Positions 12,951 through 23,208 of a stretch of DNA of 64,000 nt are shown in pieces; positions within the stretch are counted from its first letter, which is position 1, and each line of letters starts with the position of its first letter. The stretch covers positions 400,016 through 464,015 of the forward strand of contig CAUJNA010001713.1 of assembly GCA_963377175.1 (NCBI GenBank). The letters run 5' to 3'. The notes beneath the pieces were generated by a model that saw only the letters and a program-made list of their open reading frames with translations, was not told the origin of the DNA and ran no database searches. The position numbers and the translations under genes are program-made. Origin of the DNA: Effrenium voratum. Its lineage: Eukaryota > Sar > Dinophyceae > Suessiales > Symbiodiniaceae.

Positions 12951-15097
12951 CTGAAAGAATGGGGGTCCATTGATATGGTGGATGCCCCGTATTCCGCGTT
13001 CCCTGCAATATGTAGGGCATTTGCCGCACTGTGGATCGACACTATCCTGACCAGTTGGAATGGATGAAGCCCTGTCAAGACCGGAAAGACCCACCTGTCA
13101 ACAGGTGCAGGATTTTGTTCCTCCGCCGTATCTAGCCGAAATATGGTGAAATATTATGTTGCACAAATCTGAACTAAGACATGAACTCAAAGGGACCTCT
13201 GTGTGAGCCGCAAATCTAGTCTCAGCCTTGGGGCTGCGGGGTTCGATGCGGCTCATCGTTGAAACGCAGCATCATCCTTCGTTGCATCAAGTAAAGCACA
13301 AAGTTGAGCAGATTGCGATTGAGCCCTCCAAAAGATGCTCAACGCAGGATCGAGAGCCTCAGTGTTAAACGGAGTGCGCTAGCAGCATGCCAACATGTGA
13401 GGAAAAGTGGGTGCCAAGAAGAACCTCTTGGGTGCTTGTTTCATTCACAGCCGACTCTCAAATCAAATCCTCAAACCCAGTTCAACAAAGTGCGGCCCTC
13501 TTCAAGTGAACCTGCCTTGCGGTTCATACCACAAAGGCTGGCGACAAAAGCTGAACCTGTAAGGACATCGCTTAAAGGGAAAAGGACATGTACCACTTAC
13601 CAAACGGGGCTGTCATCCAAGTGGAGGTTGCACTGCTATTCCGCAGCAACCTGGATGTCGAAAACACACCTAAACATGATTCCAGCAAGCCTTAGGTCAA
13701 CCACTTGTTCTTGTGCTGATGGTTTGTGGATTGCAGGATGCCCATTCACGTGTGTCCAACAGGGACCTTGCTGCCGCCTGTCAGACACAGGACTGCCAGC
13801 CTAGTTTAAAGGTTGATGCTCTTACTCAAATCTCCTGTGGCCATGATCTGCAAATATGGGTCCTTGGGACAACATCTGGAAAATCAGCCTTGGAGAGAAG
13901 CACTGAGCCTCGAGAACCCAAGAGTAAAACCATAGCAGGGGCTCCTACATTTCAGGGTGAACCCCCGGTTGAGTGAGCAAACTTCATTGCTACCTTGGGG
14001 ATGCTTCCCTCGTCTGAGGTACACAGAAAACCTTTACTTTAGCCTACTTAATACTTAAAAACGACATATTTCTGAAGGAGACCTCAACAAACTCCTCAGA
14101 CTCGTGGCCATGGTTCCCAGAACCCTCATTCCTCATGTTTCCTTATGGTCATGGCGAACGGCTCCCTTGGTAATCCTCATAGCCGTGGCCTCCAACAGGC
14201 CCTACCAAGAATTCTATGTGGTGTCAAATTCTCTTTGGGTCATAGTGGCTCCCTGTAGGACCCTCCGGCCCCAGCCTTTGGAGTGTGCGCTCCGTGAGCT
14301 CTTGGAACTCCCACCGTGCTGCTTGTAGCACAGCCTGGCAGCCCATAGGGAGCCAGAGTTCCTGATGGTTTCCCTGTAAAGCAACCTTTAAGCGGTTGAA
14401 TCGCCCTCAAGCACAAACATAAGCACACTGACACACACACCCTCACACACACACACTTACACGAATATATATATATATATGTATATATATATACACATAC
14501 ATATGTGCACAATATGATTCACACACATATGTATAATTACACATATAGATATTTTCATACTCTCATATTGGCATCCTCGATAGTTCATCAGGAATCAGTA
14601 CATTGCTTGTCAGGCATTAAACATACCAAGTGGCTAACGAAAAACCAGTCGTCTTGTTGCTGAATTCCTGTAACGGCGATTCTGCGAGAAACAATCAGTT
14701 ATAGTACGAAGGGGTGTTACTCAGAAGGTGGCACCCTCCAGTTGTGTTTCTATATGTGTGCTATTAATTTGCTATGTGTGTCTATTGGTTGTGAATGGGA
14801 CCGCATGGCTTGGCTGCAACCTCGAATAGAACCTCAAAGCACATGTTCGCTATCTCGTTTTTTTGGAGGGTTCCGGCGAACAGCTTCTGAGGCATCGCAC
14901 AAGGCCTACATCAAGCGGTGCTCATGTCTTGGTAGAGCATGTGTCACGATCCACCTTTGCGCCCACGAGCTGCTCCGCTCGGAAGGTTTGAGGCTGAGTC
15001 GGAAGGTATTGACTATGTAATTATGTTGGTACAACTACGCCCTGACGCAACATCCGTCGATGAAGGCGTTGAAAAAAAGAGCCATAGAGAAAAGGAC
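12951..15097. other. Non-coding stretch with one microsatellite
   Basis: No protein-like frame was found. A CA/TA dinucleotide tract lies at about 14,430-14,500. Confidence 0.45.
14430..14500. repeat. CA then TA dinucleotide microsatellite
   Basis: Runs of CACACA pass into TATATA and GTATAT with interruptions, giving spurious frames of alternating residues on the minus strand. Confidence 0.8.
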
Positions 15098-15187
15098 CTA
15101 TATAGCTTCTGAACGCCATCTAAAGTGAAAGTCAGCCAAGTCCAGTCAATTGCTTGCTTCATGTGCGCCCTCAGCCCTTCAAGATCT
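15098..15187 (-). CDS. Candidate internal exon, product unknown
   Basis: Minus strand: acceptor CCAATTTTCCCAG ends at 15188. The 90-nt segment encodes DLEGLRAHMKQAIDWTWLTF and then TLDGVQKLY, and ends at TATAG|GTCC (GT at 15097-15096). The composition is that of a folded protein (tryptophans and an amphipathic helix). It lies downstream, in minus-strand sense, of three similar segments up to 17.2 kb and may belong to the same gene. Splice phases of neighbouring candidates do not all match, so exons are missing or some borders are wrong. Confidence 0.42.
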
Positions 15188-15683
15188 CTGGGAAAATTGG
15201 CACCTCCACCGCCATCGTCACGTGGCGCCTCAGACGGGCATGCCGGCTCCAAGTTTGTGGGCGCAAACCTTTCGACCTGTCAGGCCAAAATTGGGCCAAC
15301 ATATTCCTGTTGAAACACCGATGAGTCATACAATATTTCCGACAAAAGGCCAACAATGTGCCTACCCAATGCTTTTAGACTTGCGCGCATGGTGTTAGCC
15401 AAACGCCAATGTGCAAACTCAACGCCGTGGGTTAAATGAGCCTAACATCCACGAGCAAGTCAAACACAAACGCCATTCAACAAAAAAACGCGCAGCCCTG
15501 TTGATTCCTGTCAACGGGATCCTTGCATGATCCATCGATCGATGTGTTTGGTAAAGGCAAAAAGGGCTGTCAAAGGCCAGTCAAAACACTTTGGGCGCTG
15601 CTGAATTTTTCAGCCCCTCTGTCCAAGCCGACGATTCCTTGCACGCTTTTGCTTTTAGATTGCTCGCTTTCGGCGCCTTCAAC

Positions 15684-15812
15684 CTGGGGGCTTCCACGGA
15701 GCTTGAGCCATAGCTTGGAAAAAAAGGGCAAGGTCCAGCTCTGAGGACGTGACCTCTACGACTCTCTTCCATGCACCTTGAGCCTCAATGGCCCTGCGAG
15801 CATGGACCTTCT
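15684..15812 (-). CDS. Candidate internal exon, product unknown
   Basis: Minus strand: after an AG at 15814-15813 the frame reads EKVHARRAIEAQGAWKRVVE, then VTSSELDLALFFQAMAQAPW, and ends at CCCCCAG|GTTGAA (GT at 15683-15682). The acceptor lacks a strong pyrimidine tract, so the true start may lie further upstream. Composition is protein-like and the strand agrees with the neighbouring candidate exons. No family was recognised. Confidence 0.38.
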
Positions 15813-16512
15813 CTGCCATGTTCAGTGACTCGGCATTCCGGTTGATTGGCCATAGGATTGAAATCCAAGCAATCTTCAGACTCAAGCAAGGATGAGGAAT
15901 GGGATGGCATGTTTTTGCCTTCAAAAGGCTGCCAACCTAGAAAGGGAAAGCCGAGCGGTCTGTCTCAAGTCACGGAGCAATGCCTTGTTGAAGAGCAGCA
16001 AGCACGGCCAGTTCAGGGAGAATCAGGGTTGCCAAGGGCCATCAAAATGGGAGTAGTTCCCGCACCCCTCACATCCTTGATCCCCCAAACTCACGTCATT
16101 TTTTGTCCAATGAAGCATGCTGCAGGGGCTTTTCTGGTCGCAGGAGCTCAGCGTGGTGGCCCGTCACCCATAGAGCACATCCTGGACATCATCGGCGTTG
16201 CCTTGCCAATGCACATGTCTGGTGCTTTCGTCTGCCGTTTTTGGGACATCTGCAGAGGCTTTGGTTTACCTCAACGCCAAGGGTGGCAGCTTGCCAAGAA
16301 AAGTACCAAAGCCAGTCAACATGAACTGAACAATTTGGATGGCTGATGGTTGGACCTGGACTTGTTTAACCAGGTTTTCTCATAGAAGCCGCTGGCTTTT
16401 TGAGAGGTGCCCATTTCAATGGTAACGGCGCCTGTAGGCCGCCAGCACTGTTGAGAGGTCTTTCAAGGGTCTCTTTAAAGCAAACCACCAAAAAACGCAA
16501 GGCTTTGACAAC

Positions 16513-16661
16513 CTGAATGAAAATTGTTGCTTTTGCAATGTCCTCAAAACCGCGCGAGTGCGCCCCCAAAATGGCATCGGCCAGCGATTCGTCTAGGCGA
16601 AAGGCTTTTTCTGACAAAAAAGGCTGGTCCAAACTTTCGTTCTTCTTCCACAAGCCCACTT
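16513..16661 (-). CDS. Candidate internal exon, product unknown
   Basis: Minus strand: the frame from an AG at 16663-16662 encodes VGLWKKNESLDQPFLSEKAF, then RLDESLADAILGAHSRGFED and IAKATIFIQ, ending at CATTCAG|GTTGTC (GT at 16512-16511). The 49 codons look like a folded helical protein and contain no stop. A 60-bp minisatellite lies in the supposed intron just upstream. No family was recognised. This is the most protein-like of the cluster. Confidence 0.42.
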
Positions 16662-16677
16662 CTTGTGAGTGTTTGTC

Positions 16678-17010
16678 GGCACTTGAGCGTGGGTTCTTGC
16701 CATCTGTGGGCATGGATGCATTGATGAGCGGGTGCTTCTAGCCATCTGTGGGTATGGATGAGGAGCGGGTGCGCTTGATGCTTACCATCTGTGAGCATGG
16801 GTGTTGATGAGCGGGTGCACTTGTGTGTGGGTTCTCACCATCTGTGGGCATGGATGCATTGGCGAGCAGGTGCACTTGAGAGTGGGTTCTTGCCATTTGT
16901 GGGCATGGATGCACTGAGGAGCGGGTGCACTTGACTGTGGTTTCTTACCATCTGTGTGGGCATGGATGCATAGAGGAGCGGATGCACTTGAGCGTGGGTT
17001 CTTAGCATCT
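16678..17010. repeat. Diverged minisatellite, unit about 60 bp
   Basis: Five to six imperfect copies of a unit containing GGTTCTTGCCATCTGTGGGC and ATGGATGCAT, followed by GAGCGGGTGCACTTG. The array lies between two candidate minus-strand exons, so it is probably intronic. It creates spurious histidine/cysteine-rich frames. Confidence 0.8.
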
Positions 17011-17099
17011 GCGCGCTTACAGGTTGCCCGGGCCAACAACAGGTGCACCTGAACCCGGTCTAGCCGCTGCGCTTGTTGCGCCCGCCATGACTTGTTCAC

Positions 17100-17245
17100 T
17101 TTTCTGCAGGGACAAAGCTGCTGGCCGGAGTCAACGGGCGCCGCCACCATTTCAATGGCTGACTCGCCAAGTGGCGAACCAACGCCTTGACCACAGGCTC
17201 ACCGACCAAGAACGCTGCCTCACAGGCAACCTCCAGGAAGAAGTC
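17100..17245 (-). CDS. Candidate internal exon, product unknown
   Basis: Minus strand: acceptor CCTCAGCCCAG ends at 17246. The following frame encodes DFFLEVACEAAFLVGEPVVK, then ALVRHLASQPLKWWRRPLTP, and reaches a possible GT donor at 17099. An alternative donor (GTCG|GTGAGC) lies inside. The start is well supported; the end is not. It is the first, in minus-strand sense, of four protein-like segments in 15.1-17.2 kb that may form one gene. No family was recognised. Confidence 0.38.
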
Positions 17246-18270
17246 CTGGGCTGAGGTCCCTTGCTGGGGTCCGGGCTGAAGGGGTCCAGCATGATGCTCC
17301 ACTATACTATACATTCCAGCTTTCCATCTGTGGTAGTGGCCAGAAAGCGTCCCAGTTTTCAAAGGGTTGCAAGCGAATGTCAAACAATCGCCATTTTCGT
17401 CCCTCAGAATTGATTGGGCCATATGACCTCCGGCGGGGGGAGAGTTAAGGTGAATTGCCATAACTTCGTCTGCAAGTCGCCATGTTGGGTTCTGGGCTGC
17501 GGCCCGGCGGAGGCTCCACAAAGTTGCTGGTGCTTCCTGGGTCACCCGCAGGCACGTGCATTGCACAAGCTAATGGCAAGGTCACGGTGCTGATTTTGGG
17601 AAAGCAGTACACTGCATTGAACATACATGGCGCAACTCCCTTTATGTGGGTAGCAAAAGGGATGTTGAAGTGATTTAGTTCAATCCCAAACTGGAGAGAT
17701 ACGTCATCTGAATCTGCTTTCACCCAACCTGGCAAATGTGACCTGAACCTTAGGCTGCCAGTAGTCTGAGAGGCAACTTGGTTGCCTGCCCTTCGGCCTC
17801 CAACATTTTTTTGGAGGCAACTTCTCGAAAGTCCGAAAGGATCAATTCGAGAAATTCCTTCAGTACGACAGTCAACCAAGAAATGGTCTCACCCGTAACG
17901 AACAACAGACCGTCGCTCCATCGGCCGTGCGTCTCAGTACCAGCAAGGCCTCAGGCCCACGGCTGCGTCCCAGGCGCTGCAACGCTGCCAAGGCCTGCCA
18001 CACACATCTGCCACGAAACTGCCCTTTGAATCGCCGTGAGGAAGGGATCTCACTTGTATCTCATAGGTGAGCGAGCGTTTGGAGCACTGCGTGGGTTAAC
18101 GAGGTGCCGAGCAAGCGCCACCATTCGCCAGCTTGGAGAAGCACCTGAGTATTCAGTTCTTGTGTGGTCCTTTGACTTCCATTTACTTTTTCGCCCCTGG
18201 CAAAATTGCAAATTCCAGCATTGAATCGATTCCTTCAACCAGCCGAATGGAAAATAAATAAGCAGGTCAC

Positions 18271-18404
18271 CAGGTCTCCCTTTTCAGCAAATGGAAGTTG
18301 GTGAACATGGAGATTCTCATGCCCACCCGCCGCTGCTGGTTGCCGCGCCTGGGCCGTTGCAAAGTCCTCCATGGCCGAGGCAGCGAACTGCGGCACCCCC
18401 TGCG
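18271..18404 (-). CDS. Candidate exon, GC-rich island, product unknown
   Basis: Minus strand: acceptor CATCCGCTTTTCAG ends at 18405. One frame reads QGVPQFAASAMEDFATAQAR, then QPAAAGGHENLHVHQLPFAE, to a possible donor CTG|GTGACC at 18270. A second frame is also open here, so the choice rests on composition. No family was recognised. Confidence 0.28.
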
Positions 18405-19250
18405 CTGAAAAGCGGATGCCGAAGCCTTTGGGCGGAGTACCATTTCTTTATGGGCGTGTTTGTTTCGAGGGTACCCCTTTTTTGGTAGTGTTTAAAGTGA
18501 CACCAAACGGAAGACGACCATTTTGGGGGGTGAGGAACTCCAGGGTCAAACAATTGGATCACACCCGAAAGTACGTGTGACGGGCGGAGTCTCACGCGGT
18601 GCCAGCTTCACCGCATGAACTGGGATTTCTTGGGCGTGAGCACGTTTGGACTGGGCTTCTCGTCAAAAAACACCCCCGTTGCCTGCAACATGTTTGGTCT
18701 TGGCGCGGTAGACAAACAAGTTCCCCACATGCGCGTGAACGGTAACTATGCCTGTGATATCTGCTCTTGGGAGCTCCTCACACAAGCTCCCCTGCATGCC
18801 CGCGTAGTTATATGCCTGCAAAATCCTGCGTGTCAAAGTGCTAGGTCTGAGGTTCTCATCACAACAGGTTCTTGCCAGCGAATTGGCATTGTTGGTCTGG
18901 AGTTCGCACAAAAAGACATACGCTCGTGCATAAAGCACCATTTTGGCCTGGGGGTTGCGCCAACAAATGCTCCTCCGATGTCTGCGTTCTCATCACAAAA
19001 GGCCCCGGTGTGAACATGCAAAGCCATCTCTGGTCTGGGAGTTTCCTGCCCTGGCCAGGGTTTAGCGGAGGAATAATGTTAACACCCGATTAATCATGGG
19101 CCAGTCAATAATTGAAAGTGTTTGTCCTTACTATGGTCCGCCCCCGTTATTGATGGGGACCAGAATGACTGAAAGTTGTTTTGCCCGGGAGGAAAATTCA
19201 AGACATATCCACAAATCAATTTTAATTAAAAAACACATCCCCGCCAGCCC
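18405..19250. other. Non-coding stretch with faint degenerate repeats
   Basis: A loose motif (TTTGGxCTxGG followed by CAAAAA or CAAACA) recurs irregularly at about 18,648, 18,691, 18,887 and 18,941. No gene was seen. Confidence 0.4.
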
Positions 19251-19760
19251 CCCCTCCCAGAAAATAAACTCTCAGTTGCTTTACTCAAAAGTTTCGGTTG
19301 GTGGCCCACTTGCTTAAAAGCATCCCCTTTCAATTGGTGGCCCACTTGCTTAAAAACATTCTCCTTTGAATTGGTTGCTCAAACACAAAACCCAAAGCCA
19401 GCTGAAGCCTCTGAAAATTGAAAACCACCCCCAGCCCTGAAACTGCAAATTCTTTATTAAACCGTGTTGAAAAGATGCAAAAAACAATCAGGACAAGGGT
19501 GCCCCTCACAGACCCGACTGAACCACAACAATGCGTTCTTTCGGGGGACCACATTAGTCTGCAAGCCCCCAGCCCCCCCTCCCAGAAAATAAATTCTCAG
19601 TTGCTTTACTCAAAAGCATTCCCCTTTCAATTGGTGGCCCACTTGCTTAAAAGCATTCCCCTTTCAACTGGTGGCCCACTTGCTTAAAAGCATCCCCTTT
19701 CAATTGCTGGCCCACTTGCTTAAAAGCATCCCCCTTTGAGTTGGTTGTCCAAACACAAAC
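19251..19760. repeat. Nested tandem repeats (CCCACTTGCTTAAAAGCAT family)
   Basis: A 35-40 bp unit (TTGGTGGCCCACTTGCTTAA, then AAGCATCCCCTTTCAA) occurs several times in two blocks. A larger segment starting CCCCTCCCAGAAAATAAA is duplicated at about 19,251 and 19,567, so the array is a repeat within a repeat. Confidence 0.85.
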
Positions 19761-19876
19761 CTAAAGCCAGCTGAAACCTCTGAAATGTGAAAACCATCCC
19801 CCTCCCTGGCTCAAGCTCAAGCCCTCCTTGGCTGAAAGGCACACCCTTTGAATGGCTACAGAAAACTGACATGACT

Positions 19877-19981
19877 GCAATACTAAAGTAGTATTCCAAA
19901 AAGTCTGCTCAGGAAGAAGTGGTTGCAATACTAAAGTAGAATTGCAAAAAGGAAGCGGCGGCAATACTAAAGTAGAATTGG
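19877..19981 (+). repeat. CAATACTAAAGTAGAATTG copies, inward-facing left set
   Basis: Three copies of GCAATACTAAAGTAG-like sequence lie about 40-50 bp apart. They are the exact reverse complement of the unit that recurs in the array at 20,193-20,559, giving an inverted arrangement around a loop of about 210 bp. Confidence 0.8.
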
Positions 19982-20192
19982 GCCTCAAAATCCTCCATTG
20001 TTTGGACGTCCCAAAAGTGAGCCTTCATTGTTGAGGGGGGGGGGCCTTTATCAATCAAGTGCCAACATTCGCGCTTCCGTTTTGTAATGTTGGACTCTGT
20101 TTAGTGTGACCCCCCCCCCCCCCTGGAACAGTGGAACCAGTCGGCGGGACTCTCTTTAGGGAGATCCTGGGGGATCTGGGAGGGACAGTACT

Positions 20193-20559
20193 TACTTTAG
20201 TATTGCCTTCTACTTTAGTATTGCCAAGGCCCCCTCTCAGATTCCCAGTACTGACTTTAGTATTGCCAATTCTACTTTAGTATTGCCAAGGCCCCCTCTC
20301 AGATTCCCAGTACTGACTTTAGTATTGCCAATTCTACTTTAGTATTGCCAAGGCCCCCTCTCAGATTCCCAGTACTGACTTTAGTATTGCCAATTCTACT
20401 TTAGTATTGCCAAGGCCCCCTCTCAGATTCCCAGTACTGACTTTAGTGTTGCCAATTCTACTTTAGTATTGCCAAGGCCCCCTCTCAGATTCCCAGTACT
20501 GACTTTAGTGTTGCCAATTCTACTTTAGTATTGCCAAGGCCCCCTCTCAGATTTCCAGT
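20193..20559 (+). repeat. 62-bp tandem array with TACTTTAGTATTG
   Basis: About six copies of a 62-bp unit. Each unit carries the motif TACTTTAGTATTGCC twice, separated by CTCTCAGATTCCCAGTACTG. The copies are nearly identical, so the array amplified recently. It sits immediately left of the GCT/GAG-rich transposase/protease region. Confidence 0.9.
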
Positions 20560-20714
20560 GCTTGCAAATGGTTGAGATGAGCTGTCCCCTTAGCCATTTT
20601 CTTGCTCTTGCTTTTGCTTAGCTCCAGCCCGTGTTCACTTTCTGCTGGCTAAGTGTCTCAGCTGCATTTGTTTAGCTTGATTTTAGTTTAAATAGCCATC
20701 CCTCAGCCCAGGCC

Positions 20715-20885
20715 ATGAAGCAGCACCTCAAGAGCGTGGTCTTCATCAGCTTCCTGTTGCTGAGTGGCATCATTGCTCAGAGCCACTGTGCTGCAATAGA
20801 GGGGGGGGGGGAGGAGGGAGGGGAAGGGATGGGAAGGGAAGGCTTGAGTTTCCTAAGAGGGCTTTATTTTGAAGGATTTTTCTGA
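20715..20885 (+). CDS. Short ORF with signal-peptide-like N-terminus
   Basis: An ATG at 20715 opens 56 codons. The first 26 residues (MKQHLKSVVFISFLLLSGII followed by AQSHCA) have the basic start, hydrophobic core and small-residue end of a cleavable signal peptide. The remainder is Gly/Glu-rich from a G-rich tract and ends at a TGA near 20885. Only the first part may be genuine, as a first exon. It stands just upstream of the zinc-finger-like segment. Product unknown. Confidence 0.3.
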   Translation: MKQHLKSVVFISFLLLSGIIAQSHCAAIEGGGEEGGEGMGREGLSFLRGLYFEGFF

Positions 20886-21069
20886 GAGGGTTTAGTTTCA
20901 AGGGTTTCTCTGAGAGGGCTTCAAGTTTGAAGGGGTTTCCTGAGAGGGGTGTTTGAGGCTGAGTTTTGGTGCTGAGGGCACTGAGTTTGGAAGCTGAGCA
21001 CCTGCAGCCATTTCTTGCTCACAGTCCTCAGCTTACTCCTTGCAGCTGTGCTGAGCAACGTACCCTCAG

Positions 21070-21306
21070 ATGATTCCTCCTGCTCCTAAGCCTGATGCTT
21101 TGTTTGCCAGCTCAGTCAAGGGCCCTAAGACCCAGCTCACCTTCAGCAGGGTTCACTGGGCTGAGCCTGAGATCTTCTGTGCCCATTGCAACTCAGCTGC
21201 CAAACACAGACATTTTAAGCTTTTGGCTGACCATCTTGCTTGCTTAATTTCTTTGCTTAGTAATGTACTTAAGGCACCAACAGCTTATTTAAGTCTCTGT
21301 GTTTGA
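21070..21306 (+). CDS. Zinc-finger-like N-terminal exon of the transposase/protease gene
   Basis: From ATG 21070 the frame reads a short Pro/Lys-rich start (MIPPAPKPDALF), then VHWAEPEIFCAHC and KHRHFKLLADHLACL. The spacing C-x2-C-x14-H-x2-C resembles BED-type or related DNA-binding zinc fingers found at the N-terminus of many transposases. After about 60 residues the frame becomes hydrophobic and non-descript, so the exon probably ends near 21,250. Composition (GCT, AAG, GAG) matches the downstream transposase segment. The zinc-finger assignment is an inference from spacing alone. Confidence 0.45.
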   Translation: MIPPAPKPDALFASSVKGPKTQLTFSRVHWAEPEIFCAHCNSAAKHRHFKLLADHLACLISLLSNVLKAPTAYLSLCV

Positions 21307-21330
21307 TTTCTTTGCAAGTAAGGTGCTGAG

Positions 21331-21762
21331 GATGGCAAGCAAACTAAGCTTTGGCAAGCTGAGCAAATCTATGAGTACCACAAGAAGGTACTCACAGTGG
21401 CTGAGAGGCTCCCTTGGGCAAATTTCCTAAGGTACGAGCTTCAGATCATCCCTAAGCCACTTCATTCAGGAGGTATCTTTGGAGGGATCCCCTATGCTGA
21501 GCCTCCTTCTCAGCACTCCAAGTTCCCTGAGAGCAACAAGGCTGAGGAGGAGAAGGCTGAGGAGGAGCCTGAGCCCTTTGACATCCTCAGTGAGAAGCTC
21601 AGCTGTGTGGAGGAGCACATTGCAAAGGCTGAGCAGACCACTGAGGTGGCCCTTGGCTTTTTCAGGGGCCACGGCTTTGGAACAACTTGCAAAATGGATT
21701 CCCTAAATCTCAGGCCTTTAATCTTTGAGCTGGGGAAAGCTTGGGATGAGCCCCCCCTTTAA
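21331..21762 (+). CDS. Second exon of the transposase/protease gene, acidic linker
   Basis: The open frame begins just after CTGAG at 21330, with no ATG, as expected of an internal exon. It reads QAEQIYEYHKKVLTVAERLP, later PKPLHSGGIFGGIPYAEPP, then a Glu-rich stretch (KAEEEKAEEEPEPFD) and a short helix (SEKLSCVEEHIAKAEQ). From about 21,679 it runs into the first unit of the 264-bp minisatellite, so the real exon probably ends near there and the stop at 21,760-21,762 lies in repeat. Function unknown; it continues the composition of its neighbours. Confidence 0.4.
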   Translation, partial: DGKQTKLWQAEQIYEYHKKVLTVAERLPWANFLRYELQIIPKPLHSGGIFGGIPYAEPPSQHSKFPESNKAEEEKAEEEPEPFDILSEKLSCVEEHIAKAEQTTEVALGFFRGHGFGTTCKMDSLNLRPLIFELGKAWDEPPL

Positions 21763-23180
21763 ACCTAGAAGGCTAAGGGCTTGAGTTTTCAGTTTCCAGC
21801 AACCCCCAAACCCAGGTGAACATTAAAGAGGACCCCAAAACAGTCACACTAAAGAGGGTCAGGGCATCCTGTGGGCACACCCCTTTGTGGGATTGATTGC
21901 CCTCACTTTTTTGTAAAGAAGTTATCTTAAATTTGATGGTTTGGGAACAACTTGCAAAATGGATTTCTTAAATCTCAGGCCTTTAATCTTTGAGCTGGGG
22001 AAAGCTTGGGATGAGCCCCCCCTTTAAAACTAGAAGGCTAAGGGCTTGATTTTCAGTTTCCAGCAACCCCCAAACCCAGGTGAACATTAAAGAGGACCCC
22101 AAAACAGTCACACTAAAGAGGATCAGGGCATCCTGTGGGCACACCCCTTTGTGGGATTGATTGCCCTCACTTTTTTGTAAAGAAGTTATCTTAAATTTGA
22201 TGGTTTGGGAACAACTTGCAAAATGGATTTCTTAAATCTCAGGCCTTTAATCTTTGAGCTGGGGAAAGCTTGGGATGAGCCCCCCCTTTAAAACTAGAAG
22301 GCTAAGGGCTTGATTTTCAGTTTCCAGCAACCCCCAAACCCAGGTGAACATTAAAGAGGACCCCAAAACAGTCACACTAAAGAGGATCAGGGCATCCTGT
22401 GGGCACACCCCTTTGTGGGATTGATTGCCCTCACTTTTTTGTAAAGAAGTTATCTTAAATTTGATGGTTTGGGAACAACTTGCAAAATGGATTTCTTAAA
22501 TCTCAGGCCTTTAATCTTTGAGCTGGGGAAAGCTTGGGATGAGCCCCCCCTTTAAAACTAGAAGGCTAAGGGCTTGATTTTCAGTTTCCAGCAACCCCCA
22601 AACCCAGGTGAACATTAAAGAGGACCCCAAAACAGTCACACTAAAGAGGATCAGGGCATCCTGTGGGCACACCCCTTTGTGGGATTGATTGCCCTCACTT
22701 TTTTGCAAAGAAGTTATCTTAAATTTGATGGTTTGGGAACAACTTGCAAAATGGATTTCTTAAATCTCAGGCCTTTAATCTTTGAGCTGGGGAAAGCTTG
22801 GGATGAGCCCCCCTTTAAAACTAGAAGGCTAAGGGCTTGATTTTCAGTTTCCAGCAACCCCCAAACCCAGGTGAACATTAAAGAGGACCCCAAAACAGTC
22901 ACACTAAAGAGGATCAGGGCATCCTGTGGGCACACCCCTTTGTGGGATTGATTGCCCTCACTTTTTTGTAAAGAAGTTATCTTAAATTTGATGGTTTGGG
23001 AACAACTTGCAAAATTGATTTCCTAAATCTCAGGCCTTTAATCTTTGAGCTGGGGAAAGCTTGGGATGAGCCCCCCCCTTTAAAACTAAAAGGCTAAGGG
23101 TTTGAGTTTTCAGTTTTCAGCAACCCCCAAACCCAGGTGAACATTAAAGAGGACCCCAAAACAGTCAAACTAAAGGGGGT
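21679..23180 (+). repeat. 264-bp minisatellite, nearly six copies
   Basis: A unit starting GGAACAACTTGCAAAATGGA and containing GAGCTGGGGAAAGCTTGGG and AACATTAAAGAGGACCCC repeats at about 21,679, 21,946, 22,209, 22,473, 22,737 and 22,999; the last copy is partial. Internal copies are almost identical while the two outer ones are more diverged, the usual pattern of unequal exchange. The array lies between two coding segments of the transposase/protease gene, so it is probably intronic, and its first copy overlaps the end of the upstream open frame. Confidence 0.92.
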
Positions 23181-23208
23181 CTAAGGGAAACATGTCCAGG
23201 TTAAGCAG

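Noticed and set aside
19803..19825. TGGCTCAAGCTCAAG as a further spliced-leader relic
   Set aside because: Only the last 8-9 bases of the leader match, and GCTCAAG is common in this GCTxAG-rich neighbourhood.
20193..20559. CRISPR-like array of 62-bp units
   Set aside because: Units are contiguous and identical throughout with no unique spacers, no cas genes, and the DNA is eukaryotic.
21679..23180. Minus-strand frames in the 264-bp repeat
   Set aside because: They repeat with the minisatellite unit and have no independent support.
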